Positions 53,953-64,000 of a DNA stretch of 64,000 nucleotides are shown here, piece by piece; positions within the stretch are counted from its first letter, which is position 1, and each line of letters starts with the position of its first letter. This DNA comes from Arachis hypogaea. Taxonomy: Eukaryota; Streptophyta; Magnoliopsida; Fabales; Fabaceae. Position numbers and translations under genes: made by a program. The stretch is taken from the NCBI RefSeq assembly GCF_003086295.3, contig NC_092038.1, forward strand, positions 128,429,518 to 128,493,517, given 5' to 3'. The notes beneath the pieces are model-generated. The model had not been told where the DNA came from. It saw nothing but the letters and a program-made list of their open reading frames with translations, and searched no databases.

Positions 53953-55960
53953 TGATGGTTTATCAGTGGCTAAGAGCAGGGGGTTGAATCTTAGCCCATT
54001 TTTTGCTTAGTAACTCTTGGTGTCCTTCAGAACACTTGAGAAGATATTTCTTGCTTTTGTCTCGTGCCTAGCCATGAGATTTTTTTATTTTGTCTCATGA
54101 CCAGCCAGGATATATTTTTCAGTTTTGTCTCCTATGCAGCAAAATCAGAAATGGAGTAGAAGAGAGAGAAAATTACACCAAGATATATCCTGGTTCAGTT
54201 GCAAAGTGCAATGCAGCCTACATCCAATCTCAATCACAATAATGATGGAATTTCACTATAATCATCTTTGATTACATACACCAATTCTCCCTAGGAACTA
54301 CCCTTCCTATCCGGGACAAGTCCAGATTCTAATCCCAAAGACTGAACTTGACTTGGTCATTGCCAAGCTTTCAACTGCTAAGTGCTAACCCAACTTACAA
54401 GAAAATTCCCATAGAATCATGAAACACAACACAGATGTACAAAGGACCTCTAAGGACATCTATGGCTTTTTCTTTTAATTTTGCACTCTCTGTATTTTTC
54501 TGCTCTATGGCTTTTTCTTACAAACCTCACTGTTTGCCTTTTTCCATGAGACTTAAGACAGACAAAATTAAACAGAAAAATACAAAATGAAGAACATTGA
54601 AGGAGAAGAACTTCTGTTAGCTTAGGTAGCTATGTGAACACTGTGCTTTCACTCTTTTCCTTGCCTCAAGCCCTGGCTATTTTCCCTTATTTATAGAGGG
54701 GGAAGCCTCTACGGTTGAAACCATTTGAACCAAGCTAAACTTCTTCTTCTTCATGCAAACCGGTTCGGCCAGAGAGAGAGGAGAGATAACTGAATGTAAT
54801 AACCAACATGCAATTACCTCTGTGTCTTCCCTTTACACCAAGCTTCACCAATCCGAGCCATCCCTCTTGACTTGCACTCCAAGAATGACTCCTAGCCCTT
54901 GATGCTTCTTGATGCATGACAGCTCTTCCTGATCCACTTTTGCTTCCTTCTTCACGTAGCCTTCCTAGCTACCTTTTGTGTTGAGTGAACACAAAAGCAG
55001 AGACGAACCATGCCTTTGTGATCTTCTTCCTTTGACTGAGATCTCCTCTTTCATTTTTGGTATGGAGAGCATGAGCTTACTTCACCAAATCTTACCTTAT
55101 TTTGGTGTAGATCTCAGCCACAACATACTTTTTTTTTTTCTTTTTCTTGATGCCATCATCACAATGGCTTCTTGCTTGCAACTAGCTTCTCTGTTATTTT
55201 TACTGATAGCTTGCTTCATCCATCCTTTCCTGCGAGACAATACCGAAAGAGAGAGGAGAGAGAACAGAGAAAAACTTGCTATGCAACTAAGGAAGAAAAT
55301 GAAAATGAGTTAAGTTTACTTACTCATGCCTAGTCTCTGCTTTCTTTACTTGCTTCTACCATTTTTTTTCTCTGACAGTGAGGTGACCGAATGCAAAGAG
55401 AGAGAAGAAAGAGAAGTAAAAAGAAAAGCTTTGGAAGTAATGAGTGATATCTATTATAATCAATTAAAATAAATTGAAACCCACTTTCCATGCTTTTGCT
55501 TTGTAACGTGCATAACTCATTAAATGCCATCAAATCAAATTTTCTCTTTTCATTTACCAAGGCATTTAAAGCTAATTTATAAAATTTGAATTCCAACCAA
55601 AAGTGGGGAGTGTTATCCGTGGAAAGTATGAAGCTTTGCTTTCTTTCATCTTTTAATTTTGGAACAAGCTAGTTGGTCTCTCAAAATTAATTTGGGCTAA
55701 TACAATAATGATTAAATCTGGCCCAACCAATATAATTATACTTCAGCCACAATTTTTAAAACATTTTTTGTAACCAAGGTTGGATTTCTTCAACATATTG
55801 GGCTTGCAATTTTTCTTTTTGGCCCAAAGTAAAAATCTGCAAGTGACAAAATTATTAATTAGCAAATATGAATTAAAATTCAAATTAATAATTTTGTAAT
55901 TAATTATGTTAATAATTTTTTATCATCATCAATTTAATTTGGAGTTTTTCAAACTCATCA
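53953..55960 (-). repeat. 5' LTR of the SIRE-type element
   Basis: About 2,008 bp, beginning TGATGGTTTATCAG and ending CTCATCA on the plus strand. The U3 part is on its right side in this orientation. Confidence 0.92.
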
Positions 55961-55965
55961 TTCAT

Positions 55966-57487
55966 CATCTATCTTAACTTTTGTAAATGTTCAATTTTTA
56001 TTCATGATATAATAAATTTTTTTAATAAGTATTGCCTTTATTTTTTTATTTATTGGTTGTTCTTTTATTGTTTATTTGGAGTCCCTTTCAAATATCAACT
56101 ATTCTATATTTCTATTATTTTCTTCTACATTTCAACTTTTGCCAGATGCATCTTCAAGTATGGTGGGTTTCACCACTGTGGACTGTAGTGTTCCGTCTCA
56201 ATTTAGGAATGCATAATTATCACTAATTAATATTACAGAGCTACTACACATCCATATAACCATATAATCAAGTTGGCCTAAATTCAAATAGATTCAGGCG
56301 CATTAAATAAAGAGTGAAAAACATGCGCCAGACACAAAAAAACCCTCCTTTTTCATTCGTGCTTCATTATAAAAGAATGTTACATATTCAACACGAAACC
56401 AATACACCAAAATACTCATTCTCTTCGAATCTCTCTGAACATCACTCAAACTTTAATCACATTTTTTGCAGAAACCACTAATGCAAAGGAATCGGAAGAA
56501 GATTTTGCAAGCAACAACCATAAACAAACGAAAATAGCAACAAAGACTACAAAATATATAAGAAAACTACTGTTCATTTAAAATCTTGCAATGTCGTGTT
56601 TCGCTTAGTTTCATTTTTGTTTTACTGGTTTGATTTGCTTCATTTAGTAGATTGAACTATTGTGAATGATTTTTACAGTATAACTAGGGCTTTAAGATAT
56701 ATGTACTTGTTCTTATTGGTGTGGATAGTTTAACTAGAGCTCTGTTACTATCTTCAATACTTCTTTTGCATTGAAGAACACTATTCTTGTTGATTGAAAG
56801 TTGATAATGATTTATTAACCACATGAACGTTTTTTAGTTCGGTGGCCTTGATGATTTGGTTCTGTGCATGAAGGATTTTCGGTTCAGTGGGTTGTGGCAT
56901 TTTAATTTACGTGATTAAGATATACATGCTTGTGGTTGTTGATGCATTAAATGAGTTTTGTTTAGGACAATTGACATTAGAGACAACTCTTTCACTTTGA
57001 TAAGCCATACTACTGTAAAATTGTCTCATTATATTTGATTAAGATATATGTGGTTGTTCTTATTTGTGTGAATAGTTTAACTAGAGTTTTGAAAATGATT
57101 GTTACTATCTTCAGTACTTCTTTTGCATGGAGGAATAGTATTCTTGTTGATTGAAAGTTGATCATCATTTATTAACCACATGAACATTTTTCGGTTCGGT
57201 AGCCTTTGTAATTTTGGTTCTGTGAGTGAACGATTTTCGGTTCGGTGGGTTATGGCATTTTAATTGACTTGATTAAGATATACATGCTTGTGCTTATTCA
57301 TATATTGAATGAAATATTGACCAAAATTTTTCATTACAACAAAACACAACAAGAAAATGGCAACAATGAAGGAGAAGACATATTATAACGTAAGCAGATT
57401 AAATATATTTATCCATTTTCATTCGAATAAAATCTATTTTGTATTATAAATATATCCTCACATTTTGTTTCAAAACTTGCAGAAAAC
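55966..57487. other. 5' flank of the Ulp1-associated-like pseudogene with a tandem duplication
   Basis: About 56690-56945 and 57055-57300 are direct copies (shared GATATACATGCTTGTG, TTCTTGTTGATTGAAAGTTG and TTTATTAACCACATGAAC). A TATA-like TTATAAAAG occurs near 56370 with exon-like text after it, which may be the start of the pseudogene. No reliable coding region in this part. Confidence 0.5.
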
Positions 57488-58050
57488 TCACTATTGCAGA
57501 TGTCAAACAAAAGCAATAGCAATAGTGTACAGGAAAATGACTCAAGAAAAGAAAGATATTGTGGAAGAAATGGGAGAATATACATAACTCCTCGAAAAGT
57601 AGCAGATGCCCTCAGCATAACCAAGGAGGTAATACATTTTCTATTTACTGCTTATTTTCAGTTCATTGGTGTCCGAAAAATTAAACTGACCATTTTTGTC
57701 TGATTTTTTGCTATTAAAATATTGTAGGGAATCTTTTTCTTGAAAAGGTTGATTACAACAACCTGAATCCAACAAACAAGGAATGTGCTAGATATGAGTG
57801 TAGAAGGGGAGGAGAACAGGAAAAAATTTAAGAGGACTTTTGTTTTCTTCATACAAAAGTGCTTCTTGCTCCCCACAATAATAAGTGTGGCCTCCCCAAT
57901 CCACAAGCCACCAATCTTTCATTTGGACAACATTTGGGAATGGGATTGGGCAAAGCATGTGCACAACTTCTTGATGAAAGGAGTTGAAAACAAGAGAAAG
58001 GAGAAGAAATACTCTGTTGATGGCTGTGTTTTTGTATTAATGTTGATATA

Positions 58051-59716
58051 TGATGAGCGGATAATTTATACGCTTTTGGTATTATTTTTAGGTAGTTTTT
58101 AGTAAGTTTTAGTTATTTTTTAGTATATTTTTATTAGTTTTTATGCAAAAATCACATTTCTGGACTTTACTATGATTTTGTGTATTTTTATATCATTTCA
58201 GAAATTTTCTGACTGAAATTGAGAGACCTGAGCAAAAATCTGATTCAGAGGCTGAGAAAGGACTGTAGATGTTGTTGGATTCTGACCCTCCTGCACTCGA
58301 AGTGAATTTTCTGGAGATAAAGAAGCCCAATTTGCACGCTCTCAATTGCGTTGGAAAGTAGACATCTTGGGCTTTCCAACAATATATAATAGTTCATACT
58401 TTGCCTAAGATTTGACGGCCCAAACTAGAGACCCTTTTCTGGTGTTAAACGCCGGAACTAGCACAAAAACTAGAGTTAAACGCCCAAACTAGCATCCAAG
58501 CTGGCGTTTAACTCCAAGAATGGCCTATGCACGTGAAAGCTTCAAAGCTCAGCCCAAATACACATCAAGTGGGCCCCGAAAGTGGATTTCTGCACTATCT
58601 GCACTTAGTTACTTATTTTCTGTAATCCATAGTAACTAGTTTAGTATAAATAGCACTTTTTACTATTGTATTAAATAGCTTATGCCATTTTTCACATTTG
58701 GGAGGCTGGCCATTCGGCCATGCCTAGACCTTTTTCTCTATGTATTTTCCAACGGTGGAGTTTCTACACCTCATAGATTAAGGTGCGGAGCTCTGCTGTT
58801 CTTCATGAATTAATGCAAGTACTATTGTTTCTCTTTCAATTCACGCTTACTTCTTCTCCAAGATATACTCTCGTACTCAATTCAATTAAGTCAGAATGAA
58901 GGGGTGATCCGTGACAATCATCCACTATCTTCGTTACTCGCTTAGCCAAGATCCGCGTGCCTGACAACCACAAGTCTACATGATGTTCAACATAGTCATT
59001 GGACGACAGCTGGAGTATAGTCTCTTGGGTCTCTAATCCATGGATTTGACTCGCCTCTCCTGACAACAGAGCATTCGAATCCATGAGATTAGAACCTTCG
59101 TGGTATAGGCTAGAACCAATTGGCAGCATTCCTGAGATCCGGAAAGTCTAAACCTTGTCTGTGGTATTCCGAGTAGGATCTGGGATGGGATGACTGTGAC
59201 GAGCTTCAAACTCACGAATATTGGGCACAGTGACAGTGTATAAAATGATAGAGAGATCCTATTCCGACACAAGTGAGAACCGACAGATGATTAGCCGTGC
59301 AGTAACCATACCTGGACCATTTTCACTAAGAGGACAGATGGTAGCCATTGACAACGGTGATCCACCATCATACAGCTTGCCATGGAAAGGAGCACGCATG
59401 ATTGGATGAAGACAATAGGAAAGCATAGGTTCAGAAGCAACAAAGCATCTCCAAACGCGTATCTGAAATTCCCACTAATGAATTACATAAGTACCTTTAT
59501 TTTAATTTACGTTTTATTTATCTTTCAATCATCAAAACTCATAACCAATTGAATCCGCCTGACTAAGATCTATAGGATGACCATAGCTTGCTTCAAGCCG
59601 GCAATCTCTGTGGGATCGACCCTTACTCGTGTAGGATTTTATTACTTGGACGACCCAGTGCACTTGCTGGTTAGTTGTGCAGAGTTGTAAAAGTGTGATT
59701 GCAATTCTGTGCACCA
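58051..59716. mobile_element. Solo LTR (1,666 bp) inside the pseudogene, target duplication ATATA
   Basis: Begins TGATGAGCGGATAATTTATA and ends GTGCACCA. ATATA at 58046-58050 is repeated at 59717-59721. There is no internal region, so it arose by recombination between two LTRs. It interrupts an Ile-Tyr codon pair of the host exon. GTTAAACGCC-type words (58440-58515) are common in Arachis LTRs. Confidence 0.9.
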
Positions 59717-61799
59717 ATATACTTCCACGAAACCAAGTTCTCCCGTCCGTTTGTACCTGATGCTCCCCTTGCACCATGGGTGGCCCATTGGACAAGGAAA
59801 ATGATGATTGAACGGATTTCATCCGAAGCAACACAACCATTGGTAAATATTCTACTAAAATTTCCCGAAAAATTTGCTTTCAAATGTTTTTAAAATACTC
59901 TACTAACTAAATAAACTTCTATTTTAGGTTATAATTAATTTATTTGTCCTACTTGCAATTGTTAGTTTGTTGATTTGAATGTTTCTACATTAAGAAATAT
60001 TTTCCTTGATGATTAAATAGTTGTCATGTACTATTCACCATATGAATATTTTTTGGTTCGATGGGATTGCTTCATTTGCTTCACCGGATTGTTAATTTAT
60101 TATTTTGATAATTAAATAATTGAGACCTTGTTTCTGTTTTAGGGACTTCTGTACAGAAAGGAAAAAAGAAAGAAAAAACAAAAATAAGTAACTTGGACAA
60201 AAAAGAAAAAGGAAAGAAAATAAAAAAGAAAATTGTTGAGATGGATTCTTCTTCGGAAGAGGAAAGACTTTCCGAATCTGAATCCAAAAGCCAGTAAGTT
60301 TAATTTTTATATTGATTTCATTTAATTTGTATTTGCTTAAATTTGTTCTTATGCGCTTATTCTTATGTATTGCAGAGAAGAAGAAATAAAAAAACCGGAA
60401 CAAAGAAAAGAAAACAACCACTGAAGGTGGTTAAAAAATAAACAAAAAAAACAAAGCCTGTGCCTATAGATTCAGAGAGCACAAGCGAATTTGATAGCGA
60501 GTAAGTATTGCATAATTTCTGTGAGACGTTTTGTTGATTGCATATATATTTATTTTCGGTTTAGTGGAGTTCTAAGTTTCGGTTTAGCACTTTAATTTAT
60601 TTCGATTCGGTGGTGTCTGTGAGTTTGATTGACTTTATTGTTAGTGTCTTGTCTCTGGTATAAATTCAATGTGTTTATCTGTTTTACAGAGAAAATGAAA
60701 TTGAGAAAACACCCGTAATAAAAAGAAAACAACCAGAAAGGGTGGCAAAAACACCAACCCAACCTGACAAGGAGTAAATTTCTCGAATCATATTTTATTT
60801 TATTGATACTTTCGTTCTAGATTCCTTGATACTTATTTTGTGAACTTTCAAAATTGAACAAGAAAAAGACAATACTTTGGAAAGAAGAAAACAAGCAATG
60901 GAAATGATAAGAGAAAAAATATCAAAGAGAAGAAATGATGGAGCTCAGTCAGCAAACATTGCTCCGGATCAGTTTGACTCTCCAAAGGCACAAAATGAAT
61001 TCTCTCAGACGTAAGATTCAGTTTATTATTTGCGAGTTCTTTTTCTTTCTTTGCTTACTTTTGCTACAACCTTTTGTAATTCCTCTAGATTGAATTACTA
61101 ATATTTATTTATCTTGATTAGAGTGCTGACTGTAAATCTGGATAGTGAGCAACTCGTACAAACTCAAGGAAGCTCTACACCTTCTGTAAATACCGCGAGC
61201 AATACCAGGTAAATTGGTTCACTGCATATTGTATTTTTGGTTTGGTGGTTGCCCAAAAATGAATTTAATGTGTTTTTAGACCTCTGCTTTTAATCTTGGT
61301 TTCTAATTTTAATTTGTTGTCTTTTTTTAGGAAAAATACCCCGAAAAGCATGGTCAAATATTTTAGAAAAAAAAATCTTCCCAAGAAAGACTCTTAAAAC
61401 TCCACCAGTATAAGTTAAAAATATTTATGTTACTTTTTTAGATTTAGTTAGTAAATTTTGTTTAATTAATCTCAAGAAAATTGTGTTTAAATGTCACTAG
61501 ACTACACCTGATTCTGACCTACAAATCGTTGAGTTTCAACAACAAACTCGTTCTCAACCTTTGGAAGTGCGAGTTTTTCAATGTACAAATTCCTATTTTT
61601 TAAAACAAATTCTAATTATTCAACATTAACTTTATCCTTGTTTACATTCCTTAGACCTCCTCTTGCATTGTCTCTTCCAAGTTCAGTTCAGGAAGAATTG
61701 ATGAAGGATGACTTCATCTATGTCCCTCCACAAAAGGAAACACAACAAACTTCTAATAATGAGTAAGTTAATAAATATTTATTCACCACATGAATCTTA

Positions 61800-62665
61800 T
61801 TCAATATTTACTGCTTATACATGGTTTAATTATAGTTCAGCTGAAACCAGAAATGAATTCAATGTGTTCTTGTCTTTGGACTCTCTTCTATTTATTACAA
61901 CTGCCCTCAAGAACCCGACAAGCAGGGAGTTACAGTGTCTCTTACGAGTTTTGTAATTGAAGACTTATTCAAAGATGACTATGTGTATGAAGTTTCTAAT
62001 GAAGAGTAAGTTTCAAATAAAAATTGTTAATTTCAATGGTTGTTATTGAACTGCTTTCTATTTAATGCAACAGCCCTGGCAAAGAACAATAGCAGCAAGC
62101 CCAAGAACCTCTGGTGCAACAGCAATCAGAACAACAAGTATCTGTTAATGTGTAAGCATTAAATTCTTTAATATTACTTTTGTTTAGTATAATTTGGTTC
62201 ACTATAGGTTTGGATTTTGGTTCACTATAAGTTTGGATTTTGGTTCACTATAATGATTAATGTCATTTCTGTTAAATATCATTGTTAAATATGATAATAG
62301 TTTGGGATAATTATAGAAATATTTACTGTTTAATGCAGCAGACCTCTGAAACAGCAACAACAATCCTGTGAAGAACCAACAGCGCAACAATCTGAACAAG
62401 AAGCACCTGTTGATGCGTAAGTTTTACTGCTTATATAAATACCGATAATGTTTACTACTTATACATGGTTTAATTATGGTTCATTTGAAACCAGAAATGA
62501 ATGTGTTCTTGTCTTTGGACTCTCTTCTGTTTCTTATAGCTGCCCTCCAGAACCCAAAAAGCAAGGTGTTACGGGCTCTCTTACAAGTTCTGTTATTGAA
62601 GAGTTTTTCAAGGATGCCGATGTCTATGAAGTTTCTGATGAAGAACAATCCAAAGAACCTCCGGT
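61800..62665. repeat. Duplicated exon-intron block within the pseudogene
   Basis: 61800-62010 and 62455-62665 are direct copies sharing TTATACATGGTTTAATTAT, TGTTCTTGTCTTTGGACTCT and coding text GVT.SLTS.VIE..FKD..VYEVS.EE. The exon and its upstream intron were duplicated together. Confidence 0.8.
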
Positions 62666-62939
62666 GGCACGACAATCAGAAAAAGAAACTCTAATCTTGT
62701 CATCATTTGATAGGTATGTTACTTGCTTTTCTTTAATATCATTTTTGTTTAATATCATTTCGGTTCAATTTAAGTTTGGATTTAGGTTCACTATTCGTTT
62801 GGATTTCGGTTCACTATAATGATTAAAATTAATTTTGTTTAATGTCATTGTTAAATATCTATCATCTTGCAGTGCTGCTCAACCTAGGGAAAGGGAAGAT
62901 GAAAGTGGAAAACGATCCAACACAAAACTCACCGGCAAG

Positions 62940-64000
62940 TGTACCGGGTTGCATCAAGTAATAATAACTCACATGAGTGAGGTCGATCCCACAGGGATTG
63001 AAGGATTGAGCAATTTTAGTTTAGTGGTTGATTTAGTCAAGCGAATCAAGTATTGGTTGAGGGGTTTGTAATTTGTAGAAACTAAATTGCATGAATTGTA
63101 AAGGAAGAGGGAAGAATTGCAGTAAATTAAAGAGAACAAGGGGGTAAAAGTGCTGAATCTTAAACAACAAGTAATTTAAATTGCAGAAGCTTAGATTGCA
63201 AGAAATGTACATGACTGAAACTTAAAGTGCAAGAAATGTAAATTGCTTGAATTATAAAAGGAATCGGGAATTGGGATTGCAGAATTTAAACAAGCAAAAC
63301 TAAATTGCAATAAACAAAAAGGCAAAAGATGAATTGAATTGAAGTAGATCTCAAACAGAAGAGTAAAATGCTTTGAGAAATAAAACAGAAAATGACTTGT
63401 GCTTAATTGCAGCAAATTAAAAGAGGTTGAAGATCTCAGGAGTGGAAGAGACTAGAAAACAAGTCTAGATCTCAAATCTTTCCTTGATCCAACAAGAACA
63501 ATTGCAACAGAAATAAAGAAAAGTAAATTGCAGAAAGAGTAGAAGAATGAAGCAGTAAACAGAAATGGAAATTCAATTATGCAGAGAAAGTAAACAAGAG
63601 ATCTCAAGGTGAGATTGAAACAGAAATTCTTCAATTCTCCACCCAAGATCCAAAGCAAGAAAATTAAAGAGTGCTCAAGCAAGAACAAAGAAGAAGAGAG
63701 ATCAATTCTCCTTCCCAATTCTCCAAGAACTCAGCTCCAAATTACAAACTAAAAGAAAATTTAAAAGTAAGTAAAAGGTGTGTAAAAAAAAGAAGGTTCC
63801 AAAAAGTTTTTTTTTCTTTCTAAATTAAACTAGCTTTTATTTATACACTTTCTATTCTTGGATTTTAGAATTTGGATGGACTCTCAAATTTGGTGAAGAA
63901 ATGAATTAAATTGGATTTTTAGTGAATTTTTGGCCCAAGTGCACCTTCCAGGGGCAAGCTCAGTTCAAATACCAAACTGAGCGCCCAACTTGCATTGCTT
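62940..64000. mobile_element. LTR retrotransposon fragment running off the right edge
   Basis: Starts TGTACCGGGTTGCATCAAG right after coding text of the pseudogene. The motif GTGAGGTCGATCCCACAGGG is widespread in Arachis repeats. It is purine-rich with AATTGCA words, and near the end has GAGCGCCCAACTTGC-type text found in Arachis LTRs. The other end, type and target duplication are outside the window. Confidence 0.6.

Larger units (their letters stand above)
45350..55960 (-). mobile_element. Full-length, decayed Ty1/copia retrotransposon of the SIRE type
   Basis: Two LTRs of about 2.0 kb (45350-47361; 53953-55960) with ends TGATG...CATCA. The target duplication TTCAT is perfect at 45345-45349 and 55961-55965. 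A primer-binding site for initiator tRNA-Met (53939-53950) and a polypurine tract (about 47362-47373) fix the orientation. Coding order gag, protease, integrase, RT, RNase H is the copia order. The Asp/Glu-rich tail after the zinc knuckle (MASWEDLENDSDDDEES) and the extra frame after RNase H point to the SIRE/Maximus lineage. Several stops and frameshifts interrupt it. Confidence 0.93.
57488..62939 (+). pseudogene. Many-exon pseudogene of the Arachis Ulp1-associated transposon protein type
   Basis: Exon A (to 57628) ends GRIYITPRKVADALSITKE. Exon B (57728 to 59842, interrupted by a solo LTR) has, after a frame change, MSVEGEENRKKFKRTFVFFIQKCFLLP and VDGCVFVLM, then resumes FHETKFSRPFVPDAPLAPWV. 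This is the N-terminal domain of proteins often annotated as 'Ulp1 protease family' in Arachis and likely carried by MULEs. Further short exons with GTAAGT-type donors follow (60143-60293, 60462-60499, 60693-60775, about 60865-61011, 61125-61209, 61640-61762, 61905-62006, 62072-62150, 62338-62417, 62542-62712, 62873 on), rich in Lys/Glu/Gln/Ser. The C-terminal protease domain is absent, cut off by an LTR at 62940. Stops occur in some exons. The family assignment is from memory and moderate. Confidence 0.6.

Noticed and set aside
58836..59272. Minus-strand frames within the solo LTR
   Set aside because: Part of an LTR repeat; no pol or gag features.
1..64000. tRNA or rRNA genes
   Set aside because: I looked for B-box-like GGTTCGA words with matching acceptor stems and for rRNA cores and found none; a covariance-model scan would be decisive.

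Overview
The window looks like nuclear DNA of a legume, most probably Arachis (peanut or a wild relative). It is AT-rich, its real genes are spliced, and it is packed with plant LTR retrotransposons and Mutator-like elements. Several LTR termini match Arachis repeats I know from memory, for example the LTR opening TGATGAGCGGATAATTTATA at 58051. The genus is an inference, as no search could be run.

Layout. 1-5996 is the 5' part of a decayed Ty3/gypsy element of the Tat type on the minus strand, with its 5' LTR at 5461-5996. 5998-6363 and about 6577-6713 are foldback/MITE-like elements. 7613-12089 is a young minus-strand chromovirus. Its two LTRs differ by only two substitutions and one indel, its reverse transcriptase and RNase H are deleted in frame, and its U3 carries a very long run of heat-shock elements. 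12757-17030 is a cluster of three intronless class I small heat-shock protein genes; the first two are head to head with a tandem array of a 170-bp MITE between them. 18019-20099 is a five-exon Di19 zinc-finger gene with an apparent U12-type AT-AC intron.

21117-28046 is a degenerate MULE with long inverted ends, a GRF-type zinc-finger pseudogene at one end and mudrA-like fragments at the other. It is interrupted by a 1.3-kb Pack-MULE-like element with a perfect 9-bp target duplication and by a solo LTR. 28047-33007 is AT-rich, with an (AT)n tract and a palindromic long-TIR element at 31078-31934. Three host genes follow: a two-exon OB-fold protein (33008-34226, +), a three-exon NOXY2-like mitochondrial protein (37237-37996, -) and a three-exon unknown protein (38796-41076, -). 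Two copies of an element bearing a hairpin minisatellite lie among them.

42400-44430 is a purine/pyrimidine-rich repeat block. 45350-55960 is a full-length but decayed SIRE-type Ty1/copia element on the minus strand with 2-kb LTRs and target duplication TTCAT. 57488-62939 is a many-exon pseudogene resembling the Arachis Ulp1-associated transposon proteins, split by a solo LTR with target duplication ATATA and cut at its 3' end by another LTR that runs off the window.

How the parts relate. The functional host genes concern stress and housekeeping: heat shock, drought/ABA signalling, nucleic-acid binding and mitochondria. The strongest new observation is that the chromovirus LTR holds 18 consecutive heat-shock half-sites in phase, about 0.7 kb from the sHSP cluster. 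This predicts a heat-responsive retrotransposon promoter.
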